A stretch of 64,000 nt of DNA from Ailanthus altissimus (taxonomy: Eukaryota > Streptophyta > Magnoliopsida > Sapindales > Simaroubaceae). The position numbers and the translations under genes were made by a program. The stretch covers positions 2,683,501 to 2,747,500 of the forward strand of contig OX327693.1 in the NCBI GenBank assembly GCA_946807835.1. Direction: 5' to 3'. The notes under the pieces are model-generated. The model ran no database searches. It was not told the origin of the DNA and saw nothing but the letters and a program-made list of their open reading frames with translations. Of the stretch, positions 35,001 through 46,194 are shown piece after piece; within the stretch, counting starts at the first letter, position 1, and each line of letters opens with the position of its first letter.

Positions 35001-35651
35001 TGTTAAAGCGAAAACACATAAACAAGTAAATCACCTAAGCAAATAAAGTGCAAAACAAGCAATTAAGGAATAAAGAGAGAAATTGTAGAAGAAGAACACA
35101 CAAAATTACGTGGTTATGCAACTTGCCTATGCCCACGGTGGATCAAGATCACTCTCTTTCTATTGAATCAATAGGCACTCACAAAGTATGCCTTTTATAA
35201 GAAAGATTACAAAGAAAAACTCTCTCTTGTACAATAGGAATTTTCTCTCACTAAGAATCACAAAGAAAGTTTAACTACAAAGGTTTCTTTTGATGATCAC
35301 TAAGATGTGTTTACAAGCCAATAGGTAGCCTTTATATAGGCTTTAGGACGTCCTATATTTACCCTATACGTGTGAAAGTCGTATTAGGGAGTCCTAAAGT
35401 AAGTGGGAAACGAAATAAGGAAGTTTTCTTATTTCGGCATACTGTTTACGCATCCAGTGCCCATCATCGCGGTGCTAGTGAATCCCGTATGAGCACAGCA
35501 GCGCTCATCATTGGCGCCGCGACGTTGGCGCCTGGTGTACCTTTCTTTGTTTTCTGCCTCTTTTCACGTCCCTCATCGATCCTCACGTACCCTATGCACT
35601 TAGCTTGATCTCCAAATCATATCCCGATGATTTTTAATCAATTTTCTAATA
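35001..35651 (-). repeat. copia-2 5' LTR
   Basis: Begins TGTTAAAGCG and ends TTTTCTAATA; the terminal CA is changed to TA. The ACGTGGTT.., CTTGCCTA and GGTGGATCAAGATCACTC blocks are shared with the other LTR and, more distantly, with those at 7336 and 13207. The open frame 35372-35608 is inside it and is not a gene. Confidence 0.92.
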
Positions 35652-35939
35652 GAGTTCTTTGTGAATGAATAAAAGAAGTTAAGATCTCGTAATCCATCAT
35701 AGACATAAGCGTTTGATCGTTTACTTATTTTTGATTAATTATGTTCAAAATTTTTCATAAAGAGTTTAAAATAATTTTAGAGCATATGTTAAAATCCCCA
35801 ACACTAAGAATATTAAATATTAATGACCATCACCCTTCAAGTTTGTCTTTATATACATTTGTCTTTATATACACCCGTTACTTCTTTAACTTTTTTGACA
35901 CTATCAAAAATTTATTATTGTTAAAAAAATTTCATTAAA

Positions 35940-36060
35940 GCATTCAGTTGTTTGTCCTAACGATAAAGGCTATGTACCTCTTTATCTAGATTAAGGGTTT
36001 GAATTCTAGCAGTGGTCAAGGCAATTATTCCATTTGTTAAGAGGCTACTTTTAGTCAAAT
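35940..36060 (+). mobile_element. SINE-like (tRNA-derived) unit
   Basis: Sequence GTCCTAACGATAAAGG resembles an RNA polymerase III A box region, and GGGTTTGAATTCTAGC about 40 bases later resembles a B box (GGTTCGANTCC). Between them is CTATGTACCTCTTTATC. This arrangement is typical of plant tRNA-derived SINE heads. No target duplication or poly-T tail was established. Confidence 0.5.
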
Positions 36061-37600
36061 ATATTTATATTTAATTGATATTTAAGATATAATATTGTCA
36101 TTGTTTACGATTTGAGTTGAGATATGAAATACTTCTATCAAAATCTTTTAATTAATTATCATTTTTGTACTTTGATCATTTATCTTTGCTAAATAAATAA
36201 TTTATTAATTAAAATAAAATAAATAAATATTTTAATAAATTTAAATAATTACTCAAGCTTAGGACAATAATAAATAAATTAATGTGTTTGTACAATCAAA
36301 ACTTATCATGTATAATATTGTATTTTGAATATATGAATAAATTAAAATAATAGCTCAATGTTTATCACGTTTAAATATTTTATTTTAAATATATAAATAA
36401 ATTAGAATAATAATTCAAGTTAAAATATTTATATGTGATAATGGTTGATTGTGCAATTACATTAAGTTCTTTATTATTGACCCAAGCTTGAGTTATTATT
36501 TTAATAAATTTATTATAACTTGATGTAATTGCACAATCAACAATTATCACATATAAATATTAAGTTATTTATATTAATATTATTTTAATTTATTTTAATA
36601 AATTTATTATAACTTAGTGTAATTGCACAATCAGCAATTACATTAAGTTATTTATTATTGACCCAAGTTTGAGTTATTATTTTAATTTATTCTAATAAAT
36701 TTATTATTTATTAGTGCCAATGAGTGTCCAAAAGAACAATATTTTGTTTATCCTTAATTATACATTACTTTATGGCATTTATATAATTAGAATGTTTATT
36801 AGATTATTGGCATTTTAAATATTTATTAGGATTCAAATACCCCAGGTTCCAGACTAAATGATTCTAGTAATATTTTCCAGAATAAAGATAATGTGTATTC
36901 TACACACTCTTGTAAATACATAAATAATTCTTCAAACCGCATATATATAATTTTAATCTTTTCAAGAGAAAACATTTTGAAATTATATTTAAACAGCATG
37001 ATTATAATTGATAATATAAAACTTATATTTTATTAAATGATTCTACATTAGATTATCAAATTTTCATATTCTCAAAAGAATATGTCTCTCAAATTTTCTC
37101 ATTCTAAGTAATTATTAAGTGAAGAAATGATTAATAAATAATTACTTAACAACTCAATTTAAAAGTTAAAATTAATAACATTGTAACGCATGATATTTTA
37201 CTTTACCAATACTATATCAATGCACGTTTTTACCAATATTAAGTAAAAACGATAAATTTATGCCTAACACCCAAATGTTAAATATTTTTATATATGTGCA
37301 GTAATTGTACTAGATTGCGAGGTTGGATTACAATATGGCACAATATTAATTCTTGAGTGGATGAGATTTATATATCTAATTATTTATGGTAGTCTATATA
37401 GGAACATCCATAGCACCATATATTTGATACAACATTTTACATTATCTTTGGATTATTAGATTAATGTAACTGATATTTATTTAAAATTTAATTTAAGTCA
37501 TTAAATATGTAATCATTTCACAGTGTAAAAATTGCATAAGATGTGTCACAAATATGGCGCCGTGGATTTTGTCCCATATATATATATATATATCACATTT
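36060..37600. other. AT-rich intergenic stretch with foldback and (TA)n
   Basis: Strongly AT-rich, repeating words such as TTATTATTGACCCAAG and AATAAATTTATTATAACTT (36470-36700). Contains the hairpin at 36431-36554 and a short (TA)n at 37578-37593. No coding region seen. Confidence 0.55.
36431..36554. repeat. Hairpin with 38-nt arms, partially duplicated downstream
   Basis: Left arm 36431-36468 (ATATGTGATAATGGTTGATT...) and right arm 36517-36554 match at 36 of 38 positions as inverted repeats. The word GTAATTGCACAATCA.CAATTA recurs at about 36620-36645, again followed by TTATTATTGACCCAAG. MITE-like, unassigned. Confidence 0.7.
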
Positions 37601-37679
37601 TTCAAGATTTAATTACTTACCATTGTCATTGTTTTTTTTTCTAAAGAAAAATTTGGTAAACCTCGCCAAAAAGAGAAAT

Positions 37680-37685
37680 TTTATT
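37680..37685 (-). terminator. Polyadenylation signal of the receptor kinase gene
   Basis: AATAAA on minus, about 155 bases past the stop codon at 37839. Position and sequence fit a plant near-upstream element; transcript data are not available. Confidence 0.5.
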
Positions 37686-37838
37686 AAAAGACAAATTGAT
37701 ATAAACTTATTGAGTCTTACCCTATCATGATATGTAAGAAAAACAAAAGGATTTAAATTGATAATTAAACAACTATTATATATGAAATTAATGAAATCAA
37801 AGAAAATAAACTCAAGAAAGACATAAAGTTGGCTAAAT

Positions 37839-40800
37839 TTAAAGTAGTTGACAAATTGTCTGCATGGTTGGTCTGAATTCTGGACTCTCTTGTAAGCATG
37901 AGAAGGCAATTTCCAAGATAGATGCTAGTTTATTCCGAGTGTTGAACGAGGGAGGTGAAGGCCGAGGATCCAAAATTTGATGAAGTGCCTTGCTCATGTT
38001 GGAAGATGAAGATGACACTGAGGAAAAAAAGTCTTTGGGATGCTTTCCCTTGATCACTTCTAATGCTAGAACTCCAAAGCTGTAGACATCACATTTTTCA
38101 GTGATCTTCATTGTGTAAGCAAGCTCTGCAAGGTGAAAGCAAATATTATTATATATTTATTATTTGTGCTCTATGTAATTATAAATAGTAAAGCCATACA
38201 TCCATATCTTTATCATATCTAAGCCTTACATGAAAAAATTCAAGTTGTTATATTATTTTAATAAACACATATGAGTGTTCCTATATCTTAAAAAATGGTA
38301 CCCAATTATGATATATTAGTTGAAAGATGAAGAAGCCATCTAAAAAAGAATAGCATAGTGTGTTTCTTAAAGTTATTTGAATGTTTCGGATCAGTTGTAT
38401 TGTTGCATTTTTTTAAGAATAACTGAAAAAAAAAAAAGAAATATTCTTTAGATAGCAAGGAATGAATAAACGAACCTGGTGCAATATATCCATATGTTCC
38501 TGCAAGTTGACTCCAATTGGATGAGTCCGGCTTGAGAAACATAGCAACTCCGAAATCTGAAATATGAGCTTCATATTCCAAATCAAGCAATACATTCTTA
38601 CTTGATATGTCTCGATGCACAATTGGTGGAAAACAATCATGATGCATATATGACAGTGCATTAGCTACTCCTTTTATCACAGTCATTCTCTTAATCCATT
38701 CAAATTCTTTTGCTGTTGCGTCATTGCTCAAAACTGTGGCTAAGCTACCCCTTTCATGATATTCATAAACTAAAAATGAATGTCGAACATGTGAACAAAA
38801 ACCATAAAATTTTACAATATTTCGATGTCGTATCTCAGTCAATGCCCGAATTTCGTTCAAAAATTCATGTTGATTTTCCATCTCACTTGCAAGTGATAAG
38901 TGGAATTTCTTCACTGCTATAATATCCCCAGATGGTAGCTCTGCTTTGTAAACACTTCCATGTCCACCCTTTCCAATGCAATAATCCGCATCAAAATCCT
39001 TTGTTGCTCGAATAATTTCTTCATGCATAATTTTGCCTTCAAAATTTAATATCGAAAGCAATCCTTGAGGCCTTGCAGAGTTACTTTGATGGTCATCTGG
39101 ATATCTCTTTCTTCTTCCAGAAATGAAGAATACTACAATCAGCACAATTGAAACACAAAATGCTCCTACAACAGGGAGCACAATTACATACAATTTCTTC
39201 TTCGAGGCCCTTCTATGTGATGTGAAAACTTTACAAGATTGAAATCCTTTAATGTCCCCACACAATCCTTTGTTCCCTTGTAATGCTTCCACGGAAGCAT
39301 TTTTGAAAGCTGTACTTTTAGGAATTAGACCATGTAACTCATTATAAGATATGTCCACGAATGACAAGCCATGCATTCCCTCAAAGCAACTTGGAATGCA
39401 ACTAGAGAAGTTATTGTGGGAAATGTGGAGCTTCTCCAAGCTTTCCATATTGCAAATTTGAAAGGGTATTTTGCCTCTAAAAAAGTTATGACTCAAATCT
39501 AACTCTGAAAGTTGAACAAGCTTTCCCAATTCAATTGGAAAGTCTTGGTGAAACTGGTTGTTGCTCAAGTTCAAATAGTGCAATTTCAAGAGGAAACCCA
39601 GAATTTTGGGTGCAAAGTTGCTCAGTCTATTTGCAGACAAGTCGAGGTCCTGAAGTTCAATGAGTGAGCCAAGTTCCTGAGGTAGATCTCCAGAAAGTTC
39701 ATTCCCTCTCAAAATGAGTTTGCTAAGCGAATTTAACTTTCCAAGTTCTTTTGGAATCTCCCCAACTATATTATTTAAAGACAAATCAAGTTCTGTTAGT
39801 TGAGATGAGTTTCCAATCTCAGATGGTATACTCCCACTAATATTATTCACAGAAATATTTAAGCTCCCTAATTGTGGGCATTTTCCCCAATTAGATGATA
39901 TTTCTCCATAAAATTTATTATGACTGATATCTAAGAAAGTCAAATTAGGGTAGACGCCAAAATCTTCAGATATATTTCCACTTAGATTATTTTGGTCGAA
40001 ACGTATTCTTTCTAGACTTGTACAATTTCTTAAATATTTAGGGATTAGACCTTGAAAATGGTTATCACTAATACTAAATCTCTCTAGTGATCCACTTCGG
40101 CATATATTTTGGGGTAAATAACCAGTAAACTGGTTGTCACTAAATGATAGGTGAGTCAACATCATAAAATTTCCTATTTCTTGAGGGATTGAACCTGAAA
40201 GTTGGTTAGTATGAAGATATAGAAATGTTAAGTTGTTCAAGTTGCCGAAAGAGAGAGGGATTGAATCACTGAGTTGATTTTGGCTCAAATCTAGTTCGCC
40301 AAGAGACTTCAAGTTTCCTATGTTAGGAGGAATAGAACCAGAAAGTGCATTATTATGAAGAAACAAACGAATCAAGTTGCTCAAATTACCAATAGAAGGA
40401 GGAATTGGACCGTCCAAATTGTTAGAATACAAAGAAAGGTTCTTAACAGAACTTAACTGACCGACTTCTTGTGGAATTGTGCCATTAATTAACATAGTCT
40501 CAAAAATGTTAAGGATTTCAAGACGTGATAGAAGGCCAATTTCTTGTGGTATTTTTCCAGACAGTTGATTAGCTGATAAATCAAGAAGTTCAAGATTCGA
40601 CAGATTAGCAATTTGTGGTGGGATAATACCAAAGAATTCGTTGCTGCTGAGATCAAGATACACTAGTTGAGGAAACGATGAGAACGAGAACTCGTGAAGC
40701 GTACCTTTTAAGCCAATACCTTTCAACTTAATGCTGACGACTCGTCCGACATGGCTGCAATTAATTCCAGACCAAGCACACGGGCTGGTTTCGGCTTTGG

Positions 40801-41020
40801 ATGTGGAATTAAGAGTCCATGATGGAAGGAGAGAACGGTTTTGGTATTGATCTAGACTTGATTTCCATTTGACAAGAGCTTGAGCTTCGTCAGTGGAAGA
40901 GGAAGAGACAGACAGTGAAAAATTTAAAACAAAAAACGAGATCAAGGAAACAAGTGAAAACACTACTAAATTAACATTTAAGGTTGACCACTCCATTGAC
41001 GAAGAAGCTGCAAAGATCAA
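37839..41020 (-). CDS. LRR receptor-like serine/threonine kinase, MIK2-like
   Basis: Two exons, 41020-38476 and 38125-37839, with a 350-bp intron (donor CAG|GTTCG, acceptor TTGCAG|AG) that joins a split Glu codon to give the APE motif; product 943 residues. Residues 15-40 are a signal peptide. Next come an LRR N-terminal cap ([14 protein letters not shown]81 and C88) and leucine-rich repeats from about 93 to 590. A transmembrane helix spans about 610-635. The kinase has its P-loop at 683 ([10 protein letters not shown]), catalytic Lys about 704, HRD about 803 and DFG 822. All catalytic residues are present, so it should be an active RD kinase at the plasma membrane. The family closest in plan is MDIS1-interacting receptor kinase 2 (perception of peptides and cell-wall signals), usually about 1000-1045 residues; this one has fewer LRRs. 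A second possible start is M9 (40996). No frameshift or premature stop. Ligand is not predictable. Confidence 0.93.
38126..38475 (-). other. Intron of the receptor kinase gene
   Basis: GT...AG intron inside the kinase activation segment, between the codons for AP and ELAYTM. Reading through it would add an unrelated Phe-rich tail (ending at 38306), so splicing is needed for an intact kinase. Intron position in the activation loop is common to this receptor family. Confidence 0.88.
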
Positions 41021-41117
41021 TTAGCCAAAGGCAACTAAAACCTCAAGTACTGAACTGAAAATGAAAACAAATATCTAAAACATTACTGATGTTCTGCAGA
41101 AGCGCGCTGAAAGCCAA

Positions 41118-41124
41118 ATTTATA
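41118..41124 (-). promoter_or_regulatory. TATA box of the receptor kinase gene
   Basis: TATAAAT on minus, about 98 bases upstream of the ATG at 41020, leaving room for a short 5' leader. A diverged second copy of this promoter block lies at 41628-41680, where the TATA word has become AAATTTTTAG. Confidence 0.65.
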
Positions 41125-41189
41125 AAAACACATGAAGACCAAATGAGTGAATGGCGGCGTTTTAGTCAATAACTCCTCCTATGGGATTC

Positions 41190-41375
41190 AAGAAAATTAT
41201 TATGAATTATAAAAAGTAAAATATTATTAGTATTTATTTATTTAACCACCTTAATTTTGTATTTTGCTCAAAACTTTTTTTTATTTCTTAAATTATGTTT
41301 CTTGAAGAACTTGTGTTTCTTATTTTAATAATATATGAGTATTGATTTTATATTTCTTGCCTTAATTTAATGAAA
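41190..41375. repeat. Promoter-proximal segment repeated at 42764-42940
   Basis: Both copies run ATTATGAATTATAAAAAGTA (AATATGAATT... in the second), TAGTATTTATTTATTTAACC, a TTTTGTATTTTGC/AC block, a T run, and GAATTTGTGTTTCTTGTTTT with small changes. Direct orientation, about 1.57 kb apart. Confidence 0.7.
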
Positions 41376-41499
41376 TTAACTTATATTTCAATTTACATTC
41401 CTTTTTTTTTTTAACAGTGAGTTTCTTTTCTTTATATGAAAAATGAGTTTCTTTATATGAACTAATTTTTTTAAACCAATACAAGAAATCTGCAGACCA

Positions 41500-41680
41500 C
41501 ACGAGTTTATTCTATGTCTGGCCGTCAAAAAAGAAAATTCTGATAAGACTACTTGTAGGGCAGTCAACGCGAGTCTATTCTAAGTGTAGCTGTCAAGGAC
41601 TCTAAACAAATTAACGAAGACTGAAAGCCAAATTTTTAGAAACACAGGAAGAGCAATGAGTGAATGGCGTTTAAAAAATT
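41500..41680. repeat. Diverged copy of the receptor kinase core promoter
   Basis: AAGCCAAATTTTTAGAAACA...GAGTGAATGGCGTTT at 41628-41670 corresponds to AAGCCAAATTTATAAAAACA...GAGTGAATGGCGGCGTTT at 41111-41162. In addition CGAGT.TATTCTA.GT.T.GC.GTCAA occurs twice, at about 41502 and 41569. Confidence 0.65.
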
Positions 41681-42059
41681 TGACAAGTCAAATTTGAGAA
41701 ATATTCTTAAATATATTTATTGTCTTAATATAATGAAATTAACTTATATTTGGATTTTCTCTTTTTTTTTTAATCATAAGTTTCTTTTCTTTATATGAAC
41801 AATGAGTTTCTTTAAATATTTAGGGCTTAACAACTATAATTCGAGGGGTAATCAGTCATTTTAGATACTTAGTACCATTCGAGGGGTAACAACTATAAAA
41901 CAACCTTATACCACCTTTAACATTATCAACTTAGTATTGCTAACAATGGTGAAATTTTTTAACTTAAATAATTGTCTTTCTAATTATGATAAAAGAAGAA
42001 TAGATTCTAAAAATAGCTAAAAATGCATAATTAAAATTGAACTAAACCAAGTTAAATTA

Positions 42060-42420
42060 GTTTATTGTAAGTACGTTGCGCATAAGGTAAATGTGTATAT
42101 TTTAATTTTAATTTCACATGTCTCACGTGCAATATGTATGCGGCGGAATATAAAATATATATCTTATTACATTAATCAGATAAAAAAGAGTTCACTCTTA
42201 AAACGTATTTTAAATAATTATAGTCGATGATGTAGTAGTATTCTTTGAGTTGGAATAATAACTTTATTTCTTAACAGGAATTATTATTAAAGCAACTCTT
42301 ACTATCTGTATTAGTCAGCGAGTACACTAACTATTAATATCTTGCTAACTAACTTCACTTCACTTACTTGAAATTAAAATGATGATGCGCTTTATATAGC
42401 AAAAGTTGCCGCCACTTAAC
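42060..42420. repeat. LTR-like remnant
   Basis: Shares its CATGTCTCACGTGCAAT and TATATCTTATTACATTAA blocks with 29730-29790 in the same orientation, and contains a TTTATATAGC word that resembles an LTR promoter core near 42390. Incomplete; class uncertain. Confidence 0.4.
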
Positions 42421-42476
42421 AAATCAATTTGCAATTAGTGGCTTGCAATGCAAGCATGACAATGCAAATTGATTTG
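42420..42476. repeat. Nested palindrome
   Basis: Arms 42420-42433 and 42463-42476 (CAAATCAATTTGCA and its complement) are a perfect 14-bp inverted repeat, and the loop itself contains the 15-nt near-perfect palindrome GCTTGCAATGCAAGC at 42441-42455. Confidence 0.7.
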
Positions 42477-43897
42477 CCACTTCATGCTTGAACAAATTGC
42501 TTAGTGGCTAGGTGAATGTGCTGGTCGAACATAAGTGGAATTGGTGACCAAAAATTGCTTGTTAATTAACATAACAAAGCCACCTCATGCTTCCAATTGA
42601 AGCATGACAAAGCCTTCGGCTTTCAAATGTAGAAGTGTTAGCCCCATGGATTGAAGCATGACAAAGATCCATTATCACTATTCAATAACATATGGAATGG
42701 TATTTGTGGGAAACTATCATTGAACCCAAGAGACGGGAAATAATGGAACTCGCTTGGTCTATAAAAAAATTAATATGAATTATAAAAAGTAAACTTTTGA
42801 TAGTATTTATTTATTTAACCAATTAAATTTTGTATTTTACTTTTTTTTTTTATTTCTTAAATTATTTTCTTTTGAAGAATTTGTGTTTCTTGTTTTAATA
42901 ATATGAGTATTGATTTATATTTCTTGGCTTAATAAAATTAGTCCAGTTGAAAAAGATTTTGTAGCTACTTCTCTATTCCCCTAAGTTTATATATATATAT
43001 ATATATCACTTTCTACTTTGATATTTTTGCAAATTACTTATTACCCCTTTTTGGTAATATTTTTATACTTAGTACCATCTTTCCCCCTTAATAAGTAATA
43101 TTTTTTCATAGATAAAAAAACCTATGAAAACAATTAACAATTTATAATAAGAATAACATCTAACTAAAAATAGCACAGAATGACTAGAACTCGTAAAATT
43201 GAGATTGTGATGATAAATAACTTATTTTGCTTGATAAATGAGCTCAAAAATCATAGCAGAGCAAAGGAAAAGTTTTGATTACTTGGAAATTTTCAAATTT
43301 TGATACTTTTATTACAGATTTGGAAGGAATATGAAAAGTGCATACTCTATTAAAATTTGATACTTTTATTAGAGTAGTGTAAGAAAATGTAAAAACATTT
43401 AATTTTCACATCGAAAATTCATCTAGGATTAAATTAAAGACAACATTTAAAATAAGACAAGTTCTTTGAAAAATGATAACATTTGAGACAATGTTTGACT
43501 TTAAATTAAACACTAAATATTTGTCATGAACGGGAAGTTAACCAAGTTGTTAATAAATATTCTTACTTTTAATATATGTAATTACTAAAACAAAAATTAA
43601 TTACCAAAAATATTTGAACTATAAATTAATAAAGTGACGGGATAAAGATGAAATTTTGAAATTTGGAGAAGAACTGGGACGGATGGGAGAAAAAGAATGC
43701 CTTGGAAATTTTGGGTTAACCCGCTATTTGGACCAATTAAATAAATGAGTTCCACTAAGAATTTCTATGCATTTCTCCTTCCACAAACTTAACCAAACAC
43801 CATTCAGAATTTTCATGGAATCAATTTTATGGATACAAAGACTGATTTGATTTAACAGAATGCCAACCAATTTGACTATTAAATCAACATTTCCGAG

Positions 43898-44067
43898 AGA
43901 AATATAAAGATAATAAATTTTGTTGTGAATATAAATTGTATAATGAAATCTTTATTGAGGCGTAAACTTATTATAAAATATAAAAATAAATATATATAAA
44001 AAAATAATATTTGATATTAATAACATGTATATATAATAAGAGAATATAAAATAATTATTTTTTAATA
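43898..44067 (-). repeat. copia-3 3' LTR
   Basis: Begins AGAAATATAAAGA and ends TTTTTTAATA; same length as its partner, with scattered differences. Confidence 0.82.
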
Positions 44068-44085
44068 CCCCGCCCTTTTTTAAAC

Positions 44086-44839
44086 TCAAGATGGCGCAAT
44101 AAAAGCAAGTTTAAGTTTGGAGACTAAAGCATGAAAACGACAAGGAAGTAGAGATTTGGTAAAGATATCAGCAGGTTGCTCCTCAGATGAGATAAGAGTA
44201 GAATATGATAGTGCCTTGAGAAACGTGTTACCGAACAAAATGACAATCTGTTTCAATATGTTTAGTTCGCTCATGAAATACATTATTGTAAGTAATTTGA
44301 ATAGCATTTTGATTGTCACAATAAAAAGGTGTAGTTCTAATGTGAGAAATACCCATATCTTTAAGAAGTCAGCGGAGCTAGACAATTTCTTGGGTAGTAT
44401 CCACAAGAGCATGGTATTCAGTTTCAATACTCGAGCGAGTAGTGATTGTCTCTTACTTTTTCATGAAAGAAGAGAATCACTCAAGAAAATACAAAATCTA
44501 GTAGTTGATCGTCGATCCGTAGGATCACCCACCTAATCCGCATCAACATAAGCTCGTAATACAAGAGGAGAGTGAGCCAAAAATAGAGATCGTGAAAAAG
44601 TGTACCTTTGAGATAACGTAGATATGAAGAACTGCTGCATAATGAGAGGTACGAGTAGCAATTATAAACTGACTGACAACATGAACAACATAAGCAATGT
44701 CTGGGCGAGTAACTGTAAAGTAGACTAAACTACCAACCAATTGATGATAGAGAGTAGCATCACTGAGAATAGTACCATCAAAGGATAAGAGTTTGGCATT
44801 AGGCTCTAAAGGAGTAGAGGCAGTCTTACTGTCTGTCAA
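44086..44839 (-). pseudogene. copia-3 RNase H and RT C-terminus
   Basis: 44543-44839 gives LVGSLVYFTVTRPDIAYVVH, the RT thumb to RNase H junction. Further downstream the ends of RNase H read SSEEQPADIFTKSL (44086-44170), while the middle part (FHERTKHIETDCHFVR-like) is in a different frame at about 44225-44290, so a frameshift lies near 44205. Confidence 0.85.
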
Positions 44840-44875
44840 CCCAACTTTAGTAAATAGATTGGATGCATATTTAGC

Positions 44876-45560
44876 CTAAGAAAAATAATACCCAGTAGAA
44901 TCATATAGTACTTCAAGGCCAAGGAAATAACTAAGGTTGCCAAGATCTTTCATTTCAAAGTGTTGCTGAAAAAAATTCTTGAGAGTGAAAATACCAAAAA
45001 AATCATCACCCATGATAATCATATCATCAACATAGATAAGAAGAAGAATACAACCTTGTGTTTTGTGTTGTCTTGCCGAAAAAAAAAGCTGAGTTATAGG
45101 GATTAGACTGAAAACCATGCTAAAAAATAGTCTCACTAAACTTTGCAAACCATGCACAAAGAGCTTATTTAAGACTATATAGAGCACGACGAAGTTTACA
45201 GACTTTGTCTGGAGGATATGGATAACCATAAGGAGGCTTCATATACATTTCTTCAATGAAATCACCATTGAGAAAAGTATTTTTGATATCCATCTGGAAT
45301 AATGTCCAACCACGAACTGCAGTAACAACTAATAAACTTCGAACAGAAGTAAGTCTAGCAACTGGGGCAAAACTTTCTTCATAATCAATTCCATATTCTT
45401 GAGTAAATCCTTTGGCAACAAGGCGAGCTTTATAACATTCAATAGATCCATTAGATTTGGTCTTGATCTTGTACATCCATTTGCATCCAATGGCAATTTT
45501 ATTAGATAGAAGAGTAATAAAATCTCAAGTATATGACTTCTCAAGGGCCTGCAATTCTTC
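44876..45560 (-). pseudogene. copia-3 reverse transcriptase
   Basis: 45165-45476 holds ECYKARLVAKGFTQEYGIDY, ESFAPVARLTSVRSLL and FQMDIKNTFLNGDFIEEMYM. The active site LLLIYVDDMII in 44876-45229 is intact. A frameshift in the fingers/palm separates these two frames and stops flank them. Confidence 0.88.
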
Positions 45561-46194
45561 TGCCAAACAGAATTAGAACTAACCTCAGAATATGATTGAG
45601 GCTCATATAAAGAAATGTAGTAGAGAAATAGTGATAATCACAAAGTTTAACAGGAAGTGCTCTTACCGGAGATGAATGACGAAGAGAGGGTGTAGAGGAG
45701 GCCTCAGGGATGTTAAGAGCAGATCCTTTAGACTAGGTAAGAGGCTTAGAAGCAGGCGTCATTTCAACAGATTTACCTGTATGAAAATCAGAAGAAATAT
45801 CTATAGGTGAAGTATCGAGAAAAAGATTAACAGAATTATCTGTAAAAAATTGTGACACGGGAGGAAACACAGATTTAAAGTTAGATACAGAGAAAAATAT
45901 CGTATGCTCGAGAAAGACTATATGACAAGAAACACGAAGACGATTAGATATAGAATCCCAACATCTATAACTTTTATATTCTATCTCGCATCCCAAGAAG
46001 CAACATAATCGAGTACGTGGCTAGAGTTTACTGTGCTCATGTTTTTGAAGTAGGACAAAACAAACACAACCAAATACTTTGAAGAGTTTATAATTAGGTG
46101 GAGTTTCATAAAGACGCTCATAAGGTGACTTGTTCTTTATAATAGGAGAAGGAATACGATTAATGGAAAAGATAACGGTCAAAGCAGCTTCTCC

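Larger units (their letters stand above)
30285..35651 (-). mobile_element. Ty1/copia LTR retrotransposon, nearly complete, inactivated (copia-2)
   Basis: LTRs of 631 and 651 bp flank a 4.1-kb interior with gag, protease, integrase, reverse transcriptase and RNase H in copia order on minus. The target duplication is GGGTT/GAGTT (30280-30284, 35652-35656), one mismatch. The primer site and polypurine tract (AATGAGGGGATT on minus, beside 30915) are in place. Almost every domain is present, but many Trp codons are now stops and key residues are changed (see findings). Confidence 0.94.
41125..43897. other. Upstream intergenic region with duplicated segments
   Basis: No gene is visible. It holds repeated copies of the gene's proximal promoter (see next entries), an LTR-like remnant and a hairpin, plus AT-rich sequence with a (TA)n at about 42990-43005. 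Sequence at 43080-43165 is repeated at 48640-48720, on the other side of copia-3. Confidence 0.55.

Noticed and set aside
38306..38475. Single-exon reading of the kinase gene (904 residues with a Phe-rich tail)
   Set aside because: It runs through a clear GT-AG intron; the spliced form restores the APE motif and the rest of the kinase domain.
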